Of a stretch of 64,000 nucleotides of DNA, positions 23,243 through 33,650 are shown piece by piece. Position 1 is the stretch's first letter, and each line of letters starts with the position of its first letter. Below the pieces are notes generated by a model, which saw nothing but the letters and a program-made list of their open reading frames with translations, was not told the origin of the DNA and did no database searches. Both the position numbers and the translations under genes were made by a program. This stretch comes from Globisporangium splendens (lineage: Eukaryota > Oomycota > Peronosporomycetes > Pythiales > Pythiaceae), in contig VFIW01000010.1 in NCBI GenBank assembly GCA_006386115.1, positions 434,001-498,000 on the forward strand, written 5' to 3'.

Positions 23243-24787
23243 ATGGAGAACACCACGACCGCCTTCGCCTCGTCCCCCGAGAGCATCATCGCCGACGTGC
23301 AGGCGCTGCGCGCCGCGTACCGCAGCGGCGTCACGCGCGACTTCGCGGCGCGCAGACAGCAGCTGGTGCAGCTGCGCCGCCTCATCAACGAGAACCTGGA
23401 CGAGATCAGCGACGCGCTCTGGAAAGATATGCACAAGAACCCGATCGAGACCAAGGTGTCCGAGGTCGGGCTCGTGATGATGGAGATCCAGGAGCACCTC
23501 GACTTCCTCGAGGAGTGGTCCCAGCCCGAGCGCGTGGGCACCAACATCGGCAACCTGCCTGGCCAGTCGTACATCTACAAGGAGTCGCTCGGGGTCGTCA
23601 GCATCATCGGCACGTGGAACTACCCGATCCAACTCACGTTCACGCCGCTTGTCGGTGCGTTGAGCGCGGGCAACACCGTGCTCTTGCGGCTCCCTGGCAA
23701 CGACACGTGTGTCCACACGACACAGGTGATGGCCAAGCTCGTCGCCAAGTACATGGACAACCGATTTGTGCGCACGGTGAGTGGCGGTGTGGAAGCGTCA
23801 AAGATCATGCTGGAGCAGAAATTCGACTTGATTTTCTGCACGGGTGGCGAGTTCATTGGCAAGATCGTCGCTGAGGCAGCCGCGAAGCACCTGACGCCAA
23901 CGATCTTGGAGCTCGGCGGCAAGAGCCCTTGCATTGTCGACGAGACGTGCGACCTCACGATCGCCGCGAGACGCATCGCGTGGGGCGGGTTCATGAACGC
24001 TGGCCAAACGTGTGTGCGTCCAGATTACATCATGGTGAGCAAGAAGATCGGCGACAAGCTCGTGGCTGGCATCGAGAAGGAGCTGCTCACGTTTTTCGGC
24101 AAGGATCCGCAGAAGAGTGATTCGTACTGCCGCATTGTGAACGAGCGCTCGTACACGCGCGTGTCGGGTCTTCTCGCGAGTGACACCAAGCACGTGACCT
24201 GCGGTGGTACTGTGGACGCCAAAGACCGCTTCATCGCACCGACGCTGCTCAACTTCAAGACCGATTTCGCGTCGTTCGACAAGAGCGCCGTGATGTCGCA
24301 GGAGATCTTTGGTCCGCTGCTGCCGATCTACTACTACGACACGCTCGACGAAGCCATCACGTACGTGAACGACCACCCCAAGCCGCTCTCGCTGTACATT
24401 TTCACGACGAACTCCAAGAATCGCGAAAAGGTGCTGACGGAGACGACCTCGGGCGGTGTCTCGGTGAACGACACGATTGTGCATCTGTCGAACCCGAACC
24501 TTCCCTTTGGCGGCGTCGGGAGCTCTGGTATGGGTGCGTACCACGGCAAGCACAGCTTCGACGCGTTCACGCACAAGAAGGGTGTGCAGTTCAAGTACAA
24601 CATTCTGGACGCGCCGCAGCGGTACATGCCGTACAACAAGTCTGCGGAGTTCGTGCTCGCAGTCATGCTGGCGCCGATCCCGCACCGCTACGTCAAGACC
24701 GCCAAGTACGCCGCGTTCGCGATCCTGTTTGCGATCATCGGCATGCTCGTCAAGCGCAACGGCAGCAAGCTCCCGGCACTGCCGTAA
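23243..24787 (+). CDS. ALDH3-type (fatty) aldehyde dehydrogenase with C-terminal membrane anchor
   Basis: Single exon, 514 residues, start ATG 23243. It oxidises aldehydes, probably medium or long-chain lipid-derived ones, to acids with NAD(P). Catalytic residues are visible: general base Glu223 in LELGGKSPCIVD and nucleophile Cys257 in NAGQTCVRPDYIM, 34 residues apart as in the family; SQEIFGPLLPI and LPFGGVGSSGMGAYHGKHSFD are further ALDH3 signatures. The C-terminus adds two hydrophobic stretches (FVLAVMLAPIPHRYV and YAAFAILFAIIGMLV), as in ER-bound fatty aldehyde dehydrogenase ALDH3A2, so anchoring in the ER or peroxisome membrane is inferred. The NAD-site loop reads TGGEFIG rather than the more usual TGSTxxG form. 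Confidence 0.92.
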   Translation: MENTTTAFASSPESIIADVQALRAAYRSGVTRDFAARRQQLVQLRRLINENLDEISDALWKDMHKNPIETKVSEVGLVMMEIQEHLDFLEEWSQPERVGTNIGNLPGQSYIYKESLGVVSIIGTWNYPIQLTFTPLVGALSAGNTVLLRLPGNDTCVHTTQVMAKLVAKYMDNRFVRTVSGGVEASKIMLEQKFDLIFCTGGEFIGKIVAEAAAKHLTPTILELGGKSPCIVDETCDLTIAARRIAWGGFMNAGQTCVRPDYIMVSKKIGDKLVAGIEKELLTFFGKDPQKSDSYCRIVNERSYTRVSGLLASDTKHVTCGGTVDAKDRFIAPTLLNFKTDFASFDKSAVMSQEIFGPLLPIYYYDTLDEAITYVNDHPKPLSLYIFTTNSKNREKVLTETTSGGVSVNDTIVHLSNPNLPFGGVGSSGMGAYHGKHSFDAFTHKKGVQFKYNILDAPQRYMPYNKSAEFVLAVMLAPIPHRYVKTAKYAAFAILFAIIGMLVKRNGSKLPALP

Positions 24788-25138
24788 GACAGGGCAGCTG
24801 GGGCTTTCGTATGTGTATGTAGGTATGTATGGAGTGGCTTGAATGAAATGGTGGATGCAACAGCAGCATCATATTCGGCCATCTCGTGAACATTGAATCG
24901 GTAACAACAGTGGATCGTGTTGAAGCGAGCATGGTTCTGGAATTAGAAGTCCGGTGTAGTGTGGGTTAGATGGCTACCCTGTGTAACCGTAACCTCGTGT
25001 GGGACTCATTTGTCACTTCACATGAGACAGACCTGTGTTGATGGCATGCTTTGTCTGAAATTGTTAACTCTTATATCTAATAATTGTTGCTCCAGTCAAC
25101 CCCTCTTTCTCTTGGTTGTCATTTTTGGTTGAGCTGCA
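24788..25138. other. Intergenic region, nothing recognised
   Basis: Only the 3' flank of ALDH3 and the 5' flank of the methyltransferase fusion gene. Confidence 0.4.
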
Positions 25139-27152
25139 ATGGCTGCGAAAGCGCAGAGCAATGGGCTGCACGGCACGAGCGACCACAACGTGACGGAGAC
25201 GGCGTTCGACGCCGTCAAGTGCAAGTTGTACGTCCACATCTGCCTGCGCTCTCTATGTGTCTAACTAACTGTGTATGCGTCTGGCCTGGTTCAAGTGCGT
25301 CGTTCTCATCCACTCATTCTTTTCTCGTCGCGGTTTGCATGCAGCTCGGCCGTGACGCAACAATATTATTCGGACGATTTCTTGCACCATTTCGCCAAGA
25401 AACCCTCACGTCGGATTCCACTGGTAACTTTCTTGCATAATGTCGATTAGTTTGGTGCAATTCACGGATGCTCACGGCTCTCGATATTTGTGATCGGTGT
25501 GCTAGATTCATCGAGGGTACTACTTGCGCCACCTCGCGATCACGCAGTGCGTGGATCTCTTTCTATCCAACCGTAAGCCTCGTGTTGTCCTCGTTAGGCT
25601 CATTATTCGCAGAAAGCAACATTGCTAATACGATCTGTGTGTGTGTGTATTTGGAACAGATTCGTCGCGCGTGCAGATCGTGTCGCTTGGCGCCGGTTTT
25701 GACACGCTCTTCTTCCGGTTGATGCAGCAATCGCGTCGCAGCATCTCGTTTATCGAAGTCGACTGTCAAGGCATCGTCGATGCCAAGAAGGACATTCTGC
25801 TCAACGAAGCAACTTTCGCCGAGCTTTTCACACCTGATGGCAAGAACGTCACGCCGGATGGAGGTGCTTCTGCAGTCGCGCTGCAGTGCATCGTGGACGC
25901 ACACCAGGCGACCTACTCGCTCGTCTCGTGCGACTTGGGCGATGTCGTTCGCCTCAAAGCGTCGCTTGTTGCGGCAGGCGTCGATCAATCGCTGCCGACG
26001 CTTGTCATCGCCGAATGTGTCGTGGTATGCAGCAGGAGCAGCTCAGTTATCCATCCTCTTGAGCAAAATGGCTAACGCGTGTGATGTGAATGTGTCTTTT
26101 AGTCGTACCTAGATCCAACGCGAGGAACCGAGCTTCTTCGGTGGCTGTCGGGATGGTTTGCAGACGCCACCGCTGTCATCTACGACCCGTTCGCACTCAA
26201 CGACGCCTTCGGCGAGACGCTGCAAAAGTACTTTGCCGTCAAAGGTTGCGAACTTCGCTCGCTCCGTGAGTTCCAGGATGCAAATGACCACTACCGCCGG
26301 TTCCTGTCGCTCGCGAAGTGGGAAACCTGCCGAATAATGGACATGAACGCGATCTACGAAGGCTGCACGGACGTTCGCGAGAAGCAACGGCTCAGCGCGC
26401 TCGAGATCTTCGACGAATTCGCTGACTGGATGCTTTGCAATGCACACTATGCGATTTTCCTAGTGTCAAACCATTCGTCGTCAGCACCAACTGGAGGCGA
26501 CAGCAAACGTTCTCTACATTGGAGCTCTTCGTTTTGCTCCGGGCTGCAACGTACCCAGCGGATGACGGCACGTACACTCCACCTGCCACCAGGAGCACCA
26601 CCAGCTTCCAGTGGAATCATTCGCACTTTCCAGAAATCTGATCTGCGAGCGGTGCAAGAACTGTTTGAAACGACCCACTTGGAGTATAAGTCCAAGGCCG
26701 TCAAGAAGTTTATCGCGAACCGATTGCGCTCGGGCGACATGGCGGATGTGCACCGATCGTTCATGCAGCCGACAACAACTACGGGCAGCAGCAGTCACAG
26801 CAACAGCAGCTGCTTTTGGGTTGCGGAGATCGATGGAGTTATCGTTGGCTGTATTGGCGTCGAGCCAGCAGTTGCCACAGTGTCAGGGAGCACGCATCCT
26901 GACTTGAGAACCGCTGAGTTGTGTCGACTCAGTGTCGATGCCAAGTACCGCCGTCATGGGATCGCGTCGGCGTTGGTCGCCGCGCTTGAAGACTTTGTGT
27001 GCGCGAACGGCATGTACACACGGATCAGCCTCGAGACGATCGGCGCCATGGACGCGGCACAGAAGCTGTACGTCGCATTGCAGTACGAGGAGATCGCAAG
27101 GGAGACGTACCAAAGCTTCTCGCTTGTTCGTTTCCAGAAGCTGCTTGCTTGA
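25139..27152 (+). CDS. Fusion: PP2A leucine carboxyl methyltransferase (LCMT1-like) + GNAT acetyltransferase
   Basis: Five exons (25139-25227, 25345-25423, 25506-25572, 25660-26024, 26103-27152) give 549 residues. Residues 1-323 are an LCMT1/PPM1-type methyltransferase: QYYSDDFLHHF, IHRGYYLRH, SAM-binding VSLGAGFDTLFFRL, ECVVSYLDP and the closing EIFDEFADWMLCNAHYAIFL. LCMT1 methylates the C-terminal leucine of the PP2A catalytic subunit and so controls holoenzyme assembly. A linker of about 45 residues joins it, with no stop and no splice signal needed, to a GNAT N-acetyltransferase domain (about 370-549) with ELCRLSVDAKYRRHGIASAL, the acetyl-CoA loop. Standard LCMT1 proteins end after the methyltransferase. 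The substrate of the GNAT part is unknown. Confidence 0.82.
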
Positions 27153-27314
27153 AGTGCTTCTGTCGAATGGAGTGGACCTCAGTACAGTCCAAGGTTAGGC
27201 TCGATTGAAAACGGACTCCAAGCATAATAATAGAGACTCGTGTGTTTTCCACTCGTTCGTTTGCGCTTCACTTATCCAAAGCAGGAAGCCCAGAGGGGAG
27301 ATCAAAGCTCAAGC

Positions 27315-28079
27315 ATGTCGAAGGAGCAGGATCCAGGCGAAGATCGTTCGCTTGATGGAGCTGAATCACCAGAGCTACACGAGGACAATGCGCCAATTTC
27401 TGCAAAAGAAACACCAGTGGAAGACGTCCTAACGATGCGCTTTGCCAAGTGCCACACTCAAACCGCCGGGACAGACCTGGATCTCTCCAACCTGGCACTT
27501 TCCGACCTCCCGCTTGAGGTGCTCACGAAGTTCCCCTCGCTCAGAAAGCTCAACTTGCGAAACAATGCGCTCACAGAGCTACCCGACGAGCTGCCACGTC
27601 GCCTGCTGCATCTCACAGTGCTGAATGTGCTCGAGAATACTCTCACGGAGCTGCCCGAGTCGATTGGACTTTTGCGCCACTTGCAAAAGCTCAACGTGGA
27701 GAACAACAGGATTGCCAGACTCCCAGCAAGCTTCAGTAAGCTCGCAGCGCTCGAGGAATGCAACCTCAAGTCGAATGCGCTGGAGGCGCTTGAAGACGAA
27801 CTGGGCAACCACTTGCCCAAGCTCAAGACGCTGTTTCTCGGGAGCAATGCGCAATTGGCCGTCATTCCGCGCTCATTCGGCAACCTGTCGGCGTTGAAAA
27901 CGGTTGATCTAAGCGTTGATGGCGCGCTCACCTTTGTGCCGGACAAGATTCGGCGTCTGCACGAGCGCAACCTGATTCTGCATTCGCGTGCCAAGCGCCG
28001 AGAGCTCATCTCACGCGCTCTGCGTGTTCGCTCGATCGTCGCGCAGAATCTCAGCATCACGGTCGTAGGCGGAAAATAA
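27315..28079 (+). CDS. Small leucine-rich repeat protein
   Basis: Single exon, 254 residues from ATG 27315. The N-terminal 50 residues are acidic and probably unstructured. About seven leucine-rich repeats follow (DLDLSNLALSDLPLEVL, LRKLNLRNNALTELPDELP, LQKLNVENNRIARLPASF, LKTLFLGSNAQLAVIP), the Shoc2/PIRL-like type with L-x-x-LP. The C-terminal 35 residues are basic. There is no signal peptide or membrane helix, so it is probably a cytoplasmic scaffold. It lies 162 bp after the LCMT1-GNAT stop in the same direction. Confidence 0.72.
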   Translation: MSKEQDPGEDRSLDGAESPELHEDNAPISAKETPVEDVLTMRFAKCHTQTAGTDLDLSNLALSDLPLEVLTKFPSLRKLNLRNNALTELPDELPRRLLHLTVLNVLENTLTELPESIGLLRHLQKLNVENNRIARLPASFSKLAALEECNLKSNALEALEDELGNHLPKLKTLFLGSNAQLAVIPRSFGNLSALKTVDLSVDGALTFVPDKIRRLHERNLILHSRAKRRELISRALRVRSIVAQNLSITVVGGK

Positions 28080-28195
28080 GTTTACAAGTGAAGAGAGTGA
28101 ACAGATGGTGCTGACGAGCATGCATTGGTTGACCACTTATCTCGTCGTAGAGCTACAAGATCACACTTGGACTGGCGAGAAATCGTACTGCTGCT

Positions 28196-28456
28196 TCATT
28201 CACTGATCCACCAGGGGAGGAAGACGGCAAAGTGGATGAGCCCCGTGTTCTCGTTCTCCAGACTCGCCTTAGCGACGGCGAGCTCTTCATCGTCGAACGA
28301 CTCACCCAACTGGAAGCAGAGCGCGTCCAGCTGCTTGGCCGTGATCGTGCCCGTGTTGGCCTTGTCGAACTGCCGAAACACGCTTGCGAACGCTTCAAAG
28401 CGCTCCGAGGAGAGCCCCAATGCTTCGTAATCGGCGTCGTATCCGTTGTTCGCCAT
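28196..28456 (-). CDS. Small EF-hand (calmodulin-like) protein
   Basis: An 86-codon single-exon reading from ATG 28456. Residues about 20-80 form two helix-loop-helix units: FRQFDKANTGTITAKQLDAL is a canonical loop (D-x-N-x-G-x-I pattern shifted to DKANTGTIT), and the second, ASLENENTGLIHFAVFLPW, has E/N in place of the first acidic residues and so may bind calcium weakly. Calmodulin-family proteins usually have four EF-hands; here there are two, so it is either a half-length family member or its last exon lies beyond the GTGAATG near 28195. Its 3' end faces the LRR gene, 116 bp away. Confidence 0.65.
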   Translation of the reverse strand: MANNGYDADYEALGLSSERFEAFASVFRQFDKANTGTITAKQLDALCFQLGESFDDEELAVAKASLENENTGLIHFAVFLPWWISE

Positions 28457-29613
28457 GAGTCTGAGGGAAACAACGTAGTCTTATCGCGGACGCAATGCGC
28501 TCGTGAGGTAGCGATCTCTGCGTATTGATTTCTGGCGATATGAGCGTCTGTGTCGTGAGGAGAGAAAGTGGCGCTTTGAAACGACGCAGTGCGGTCGAAA
28601 CTGTCGAAGAGAAAGGAAACCAAAAGGCCGCTTGCATCCTCTAGTTCTATGAGCATGCAGTCAAGATACAGCAAGCAGCATTTCGTAGCAGAATACAGCA
28701 CCAGAGAACACGGTTCCTCTTCACGCTGTATAAGCTTGCTGTGTCTAAACGAAATATTGCCATGGCCATGCTGCTGAGTTCGTTCACACTCGCAGTGAGC
28801 GACGTCATGACATCCGCGATCGTTCTCGGAAGCATAGCTTACCCGGATCTCCATGATACCCACCACAAACAGCACAACATGGAGATGAGGAAGCCAGCAA
28901 AAGAACCCACTTGGATACAATACGCCTTGCTCTACTCGAATGCCGCAGAAATGCGCGCGTGCTGGTTGTTGTTCTCTGAACTTTTCATTTAGGCTCAGGT
29001 CGTTTTTGTTTTTCGTCGACAGAAGAATCGTTGCTCCTTTCTGTCTGACTCGATGATCTGGTTGGTTCATGAAAGGTCGCGACAAGCTCTGATTGGCCCG
29101 CTGAAGAGCAACGATCTTTTGATTGTGCAAAGTGTGACACGATGCAGGAAATAGCCTGAGAGACAGATAGAAAGATCGGACGCCCAGGATGGCAAAATAG
29201 ACTCGATGGAGCGCGTCTTAGACGCTCTGTGCGGCCCCAGCATCATAAGAGCGGAAGGTGGCTTCATTTCTTACTCGTCGCAATTGGATTCAATCATATA
29301 GGGCTGCCTCTGGTTCTGTGCTGCCTGGGTCAGGTATAAATACCCGCGCACAGCAAACAGCCTCGTGCAGTGCGTTCCCGCTGCGATACGAAAAGACAAG
29401 CAGCGAGCGTATCGCTCGTAATGGAGGGAGGAAAAAAATAGCACAGCACCACGGAATTGTATTCTCTCATTTGATCCGTTCGACGCACACGCAACCAGCA
29501 CCGCGTCGTCGTTGCGTCAGCTTCCCGTCTCGTCCCGCCTAGCAACAACAGCATCAACTCGGTAGAGCTATTCGCGGCAGCAGGAAGCGCTTCTAAGGCC
29601 TCGATCCAGAACG
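28457..29613. other. 1.16-kb intergenic region, nothing recognised
   Basis: Scattered short frames on both strands lack splice or family support. It is the shared upstream region of two divergent genes (EF-hand and phosphatase). Confidence 0.4.
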
Positions 29614-30678
29614 ATGACGTCGACGATGAAAGTCAAGACCCAAGCGAACACGAGCAGTACAGCGAGCAGCTTGAAGACTGATGTACCCAAGCAAGGTGGG
29701 CTCTTCCAGACGGTGGTGTTCTCGCGCAAGAACACGAGTCACGGTCCAGATGGGGATATCCGAAGCGCTGCGAAGGGGTCGCCAACGAAGAAGGCGCTGG
29801 CCGAGTTGACGCCAAGCCCTCTCGCGAGCATCGTGCACCAGGCAGATCGTAACGGTAAGCAGTCCACGGCGTTGACGACGACAACGGGAGCGCGTGCATC
29901 GACTGCACAGTCGCCACGTCAAGGACAACATGGCGAATCCAACTCGGTTCTCAACCAAGGTGGAGGTGGCCAAGGCGGTTTCCGGAACTTGTTTGCGAAT
30001 ATCTGGTCGGCTTTGGGGATCAGCGAACAGCAAGCAGCTGCGCAAAAGGCATCTTCAGCCAAGGGAAGCGGCGGCAATGCCAAGAGCATGGGCTCGTCAC
30101 ACAATGTTGTCGAACTCCGGAAGAGCGTGCCCCCACCTGCATATCCCCAGGATGTTGGCAAGAAATGTCTCGTGCTCGATTTGGACGAGACCCTGGTGCA
30201 CTCGTCGTTCAAGCCGACGCTCAACCCGGACTACATTATCCCAGTCGACATCGACGGCACGGTGCACCAAGTGTGCGTGTGCAAGCGTCCCGGTGCCGAG
30301 GAGTTCCTCATTGAGATGGCAAAGCACTACGAGATCGTGATCTACACGGCAAGTCTGAGCAAGTACGCGGATCCACTGCTCGACCGCCTGGACCCCGAGA
30401 AGGTGATCCGATTCCGCTTGTTCCGCGAACACTGCGTGCAGTACGAGGGCAACTACGTCAAGGACCTGTCGCTGCTCGACCGCGACATCACGCAGACGGT
30501 CATCATCGACAACTCACCCATGTCGTACCTCTTCCACCCGCGCAACGCCATCGGGTGCTCGAGCTTCATCGACGACATGAACGACCGCGAGCTGGACTCG
30601 ATCTCGCGGTTCCTCGTCGACATTAGAAACATCGAGGACGTCCGCAGCCAACTGCACGCATGGGACGCCCACTACTAA
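29614..30678 (+). CDS. SCP/FCP1-type HAD phosphatase (CTD small phosphatase-like)
   Basis: Single exon, 354 residues from ATG 29614. Residues 1-170 are low-complexity. The C-terminal 185 residues form the FCP1/SCP catalytic domain: LVLDLDETLVHSSF, where the first aspartate of DLDET is the nucleophile, IYTASLSKYADPLLDRLDP, RLFREHCVQYEGNYVKDLSL, VIIDNSPMSYLFHPRN and FIDDMNDRELDSISRFL. These enzymes dephosphorylate serine in the RNA polymerase II CTD or in other regulators. The architecture, a disordered N-terminus plus a catalytic domain ending close to the C-terminus, is that of the CTDSP family rather than BRCT-bearing FCP1. Confidence 0.93.
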   Translation: MTSTMKVKTQANTSSTASSLKTDVPKQGGLFQTVVFSRKNTSHGPDGDIRSAAKGSPTKKALAELTPSPLASIVHQADRNGKQSTALTTTTGARASTAQSPRQGQHGESNSVLNQGGGGQGGFRNLFANIWSALGISEQQAAAQKASSAKGSGGNAKSMGSSHNVVELRKSVPPPAYPQDVGKKCLVLDLDETLVHSSFKPTLNPDYIIPVDIDGTVHQVCVCKRPGAEEFLIEMAKHYEIVIYTASLSKYADPLLDRLDPEKVIRFRLFREHCVQYEGNYVKDLSLLDRDITQTVIIDNSPMSYLFHPRNAIGCSSFIDDMNDRELDSISRFLVDIRNIEDVRSQLHAWDAHY

Positions 30679-31137
30679 GCTTCCAGGTCCACTTCGACGA
30701 CGACAAGTTCGCTTTGGATCTAGCACAGCTTTCATTATATACTGGCTCACACATTTTTAAGCAAATTTAACTTAATGGTTCATGATTCATCGCAAGAGGT
30801 TTCTAATGGGATGCACGAAGTGTTGAGTAGCAGGGAGATCGTGACTCGAGATCAATCATTGCCATTAACATCATCTGCAGATCAATCTCGGCGACGTTCG
30901 CGCTCACACGTCTGCATGCCTAAAGCTCGTGCCATACCCTGTGCTCTTAGAACGCAGATGGCCCCACAATAGAGATTCATGCACGATCCTATTCATAGTC
31001 TGCGACTTGGTCTATCTTTGCTTGCTTGTCAACTTGATCAAAGCCTAGCAAGCCAACAGCAACGTTCAGCGCCACCTCGGAGAGAGAAGCTCACGCGGCA
31101 CGTGGATGGCCAATGCCCATCAAAGCCTTCGCCAGCC
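30679..31137. other. Intergenic region, possible alternative 5' coding sequence
   Basis: Nothing clear. In-frame ATGs at 30979 and 31138 make an upstream extension of the next gene possible. Confidence 0.35.
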
Positions 31138-32829
31138 ATGCAGCAGCTTCTGCAGTCCACCATAATGGCGACAAGTGCCTCGCCGTCAGTAGGCAGTACC
31201 CAGTCGCGAGATGTGGACACTAGGAGTAATAGCAGCGGCGGCGGCTCCAAAGCCGGAGGAGCGATCACCTACGGCAAGTCCTGGGCCGACGACATTCAGA
31301 AATACCACGTGAGTGCATCGTATGCATGTACTGCGTTAGAATATCGTTTCCATTGTTCACTGGATCGGCTCATTTACCTGGGTACTCTCTCGTATTACTC
31401 TTTTGAGCTGTAGGCAGCGAAAGCCACGCTCCCATGGAAACCCGAACAGCAAACGCCTGTGAAGTACGTCACACGGTTCGAGAAATCAAGGGAAGAACGC
31501 GAGTACGACCTCGTGCTCGGAAAATTCCGAGACACTGAGCGAGAAGCGCAGCTCACACACCACGAACAAAGCAAACTACAAACGAATCTCGAGAATGCCA
31601 GGGTGAGTGAGGATCGTACTCAATACACCATCACGAGGCGCTGCAAACCTCCACGCTCATCGTTTGCATCACTGTTTTCGCTGGTTTGGGTGCCTAGGTC
31701 AAGCAATTGCGCAATGTGCAGCGCTTCAATGTGGTCAACCACGCACCAATGTACCAAGGCGCCCGAGATCCCAAGGACACACCGCCCCAGCCACATCCAA
31801 GTCACAAACAGATCGTGCCGCAGTTCGACATCATCAGCAACGTCTCGTACTCGACGAGCAGCAGCAGCAATAACAACAACAGCCCAGAGACTTCGTCGAC
31901 TCCATCGAGGCGCACCACGCGGGAGTTCAACATCCTCACCAACAAGTACCATGAGAATCACGAGGCTCGGTCGCAATTGGGTCTCGCCAAGAAAAAGGAA
32001 ATCGCTGCGATCAAGTACAACAAGACGCACGACTACGATCCCGTGCGCATCACGTACGTGGATCCCGACAAAGAGCAGCAGTTTATCAAGACACGCGCGC
32101 ACGAGCAAGCGATCCATGGGAAAGACCGCGTCAAGATGCTTCCTCCACGAACACAATTCTCTGAAGGTCGTTTGTACAACATCCTCAACCAGCAGGTTCT
32201 CAACGAGGAAATACTCGCGGAAATGGTCGAACATGGTCAGTGCGTGCTGCACAAGATGCAGAAAACGGCGTTTGAAGCGAAAATGCGCGTGGTCGGTGAC
32301 GAAATGCGCACCAAGGAGACCGAGTTGTGTCTGAACCGATATGCGCACGAGCGCAACTCGCAGAGCTACGTCCACAGGTACGATCCGATCTCGAACCAGT
32401 CGTTTGACGGACGGCACGCCAAGCCGAAGTTGCCCACGCGGACCCACGCTGCGCTCTCGGCGTGGCAAGTCCTCGAGAGCGGCGTGGCAGCAAACACAAA
32501 GATCTCACCTCAGAAAGAGGTAGGCAGCAACTCGGGGACGATGCGCACCACGGCATCATCAGAAACCTCACGGGGAGCTCGTTGCATGACCCCCACCTCA
32601 GCAACTCTCTCGAAGCGTTCTGCAGAGCCATTGCCTCTGAGACCGAATGTGCTGGTCGTTGATCAAAGCTTGACACCGCTTCAGGTATGTAATGACCACT
32701 CGTTAAGCTATGCTTTGGGATTGGAAGCTGCTGGCGTCGTCTAACTTTCACACAACTTTATATCATAAACTGCAGACGCCAGTGAAAGCCAAGACGCCGT
32801 CGATTCGCACAGGAGGATTCTCGCATTGA
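31138..32829 (+). CDS. Conserved-looking protein of unknown function, possibly ciliary
   Basis: Four exons (31138-31308, 31414-31602, 31698-32684, 32776-32829) give 466 residues; ATG 31165 is an alternative start. The middle part contains charged helical stretches and the motif FNILTNKYHENHEARSQLG, followed by YDPVRITYVDPDKEQQFIKT and YDPISNQSFDGRHAKPKLP. Tyrosine-rich motifs of this kind, with NIL/IVTN-x-Y-x-x-NH, are reminiscent of microtubule-inner and flagellar proteins of protists, but this is recall of a pattern and not a firm family match. There is no signal peptide, TM helix or catalytic motif. The N- and C-terminal parts are serine/threonine-rich. Confidence 0.6.
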
Positions 32830-33650
32830 ACAGAAAGAAACGCAGTAACACAACGAAGAGCAAGATTCAGGAACTCGTTTTCGTGCTGGGCTGGCTGTTG
32901 TAGCTTGCGTCGCAGCTCACAGTGACCGCATAATTGGTTAATTTGCAGTTGGACGCAAAAATCACGTCCGCTTGCGAAAGACTTTTTAGTTCCAAAAACG
33001 ATACTCAAGTGTCCACTTCTGTTGGCAAGCATCCCAAACGTGATGGTGCATGCATCCGTCATTGAGAAGAGATGGGGCACAGCAATGTGCGAGTGCATCA
33101 AACAAGGAGAGAAGCAGAAAAAAGTAAAACAGAAATGGACAAATGGCAACAACTTTTCATATCACTCGCGCTCACTCACGCTGCGTTGGAATAGCGACAG
33201 CGGACGTTCATCAAGGAGAGCGCGTCCCGTTCCGAGAGAGAAGAGTCCGCGCTCTGCGACATCCCGAGTCAATGAGCCGAGTCCGATACGATCATCAAAG
33301 TTATTGAGACTGTCTACGTTGGAAAACAAAGTAGAAGTGAAAGTACTATAGAAAAGATCCTGTTTAAGTACGGTCATGGTTTGAGGTCAGAAACACTGCG
33401 TCCCACACTATAGCACTGATGCGTTCCATCCGCACTGCACTGCCAATTTCAGCGACAACACCTCTTTTTTCAGCCAATTGGGTCAGGCGCATATTCATCA
33501 ACTCGCTTGTGATTGGTTGTAAACATCATCTTAACCCAATCACCTGTGCATGCTGGGTGAATGGGTGGGTCTTTCTGCCTTCATGTTGTTCAAGTGTACT
33601 GCACTAAAAGAGCATTTGAAGCATAATCCCCCTCCCTCGGCGGTTCTCTC
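32830..33650. other. Intergenic region, nothing recognised
   Basis: No coding or RNA feature could be supported between these two tandem plus-strand genes. Confidence 0.4.

Noticed and set aside
22797..23477. A 226-codon plus-strand frame covering the region before ALDH3.
   Set aside because: It starts at a non-ATG codon, runs through the hairpin and into ALDH3 in another frame, and has no domain.
28153..29130. A 325-codon minus-strand frame overlapping the EF-hand gene.
   Set aside because: The C-terminal third is a frame-shifted copy of the EF-hand codons; the rest is low-information intergenic sequence.
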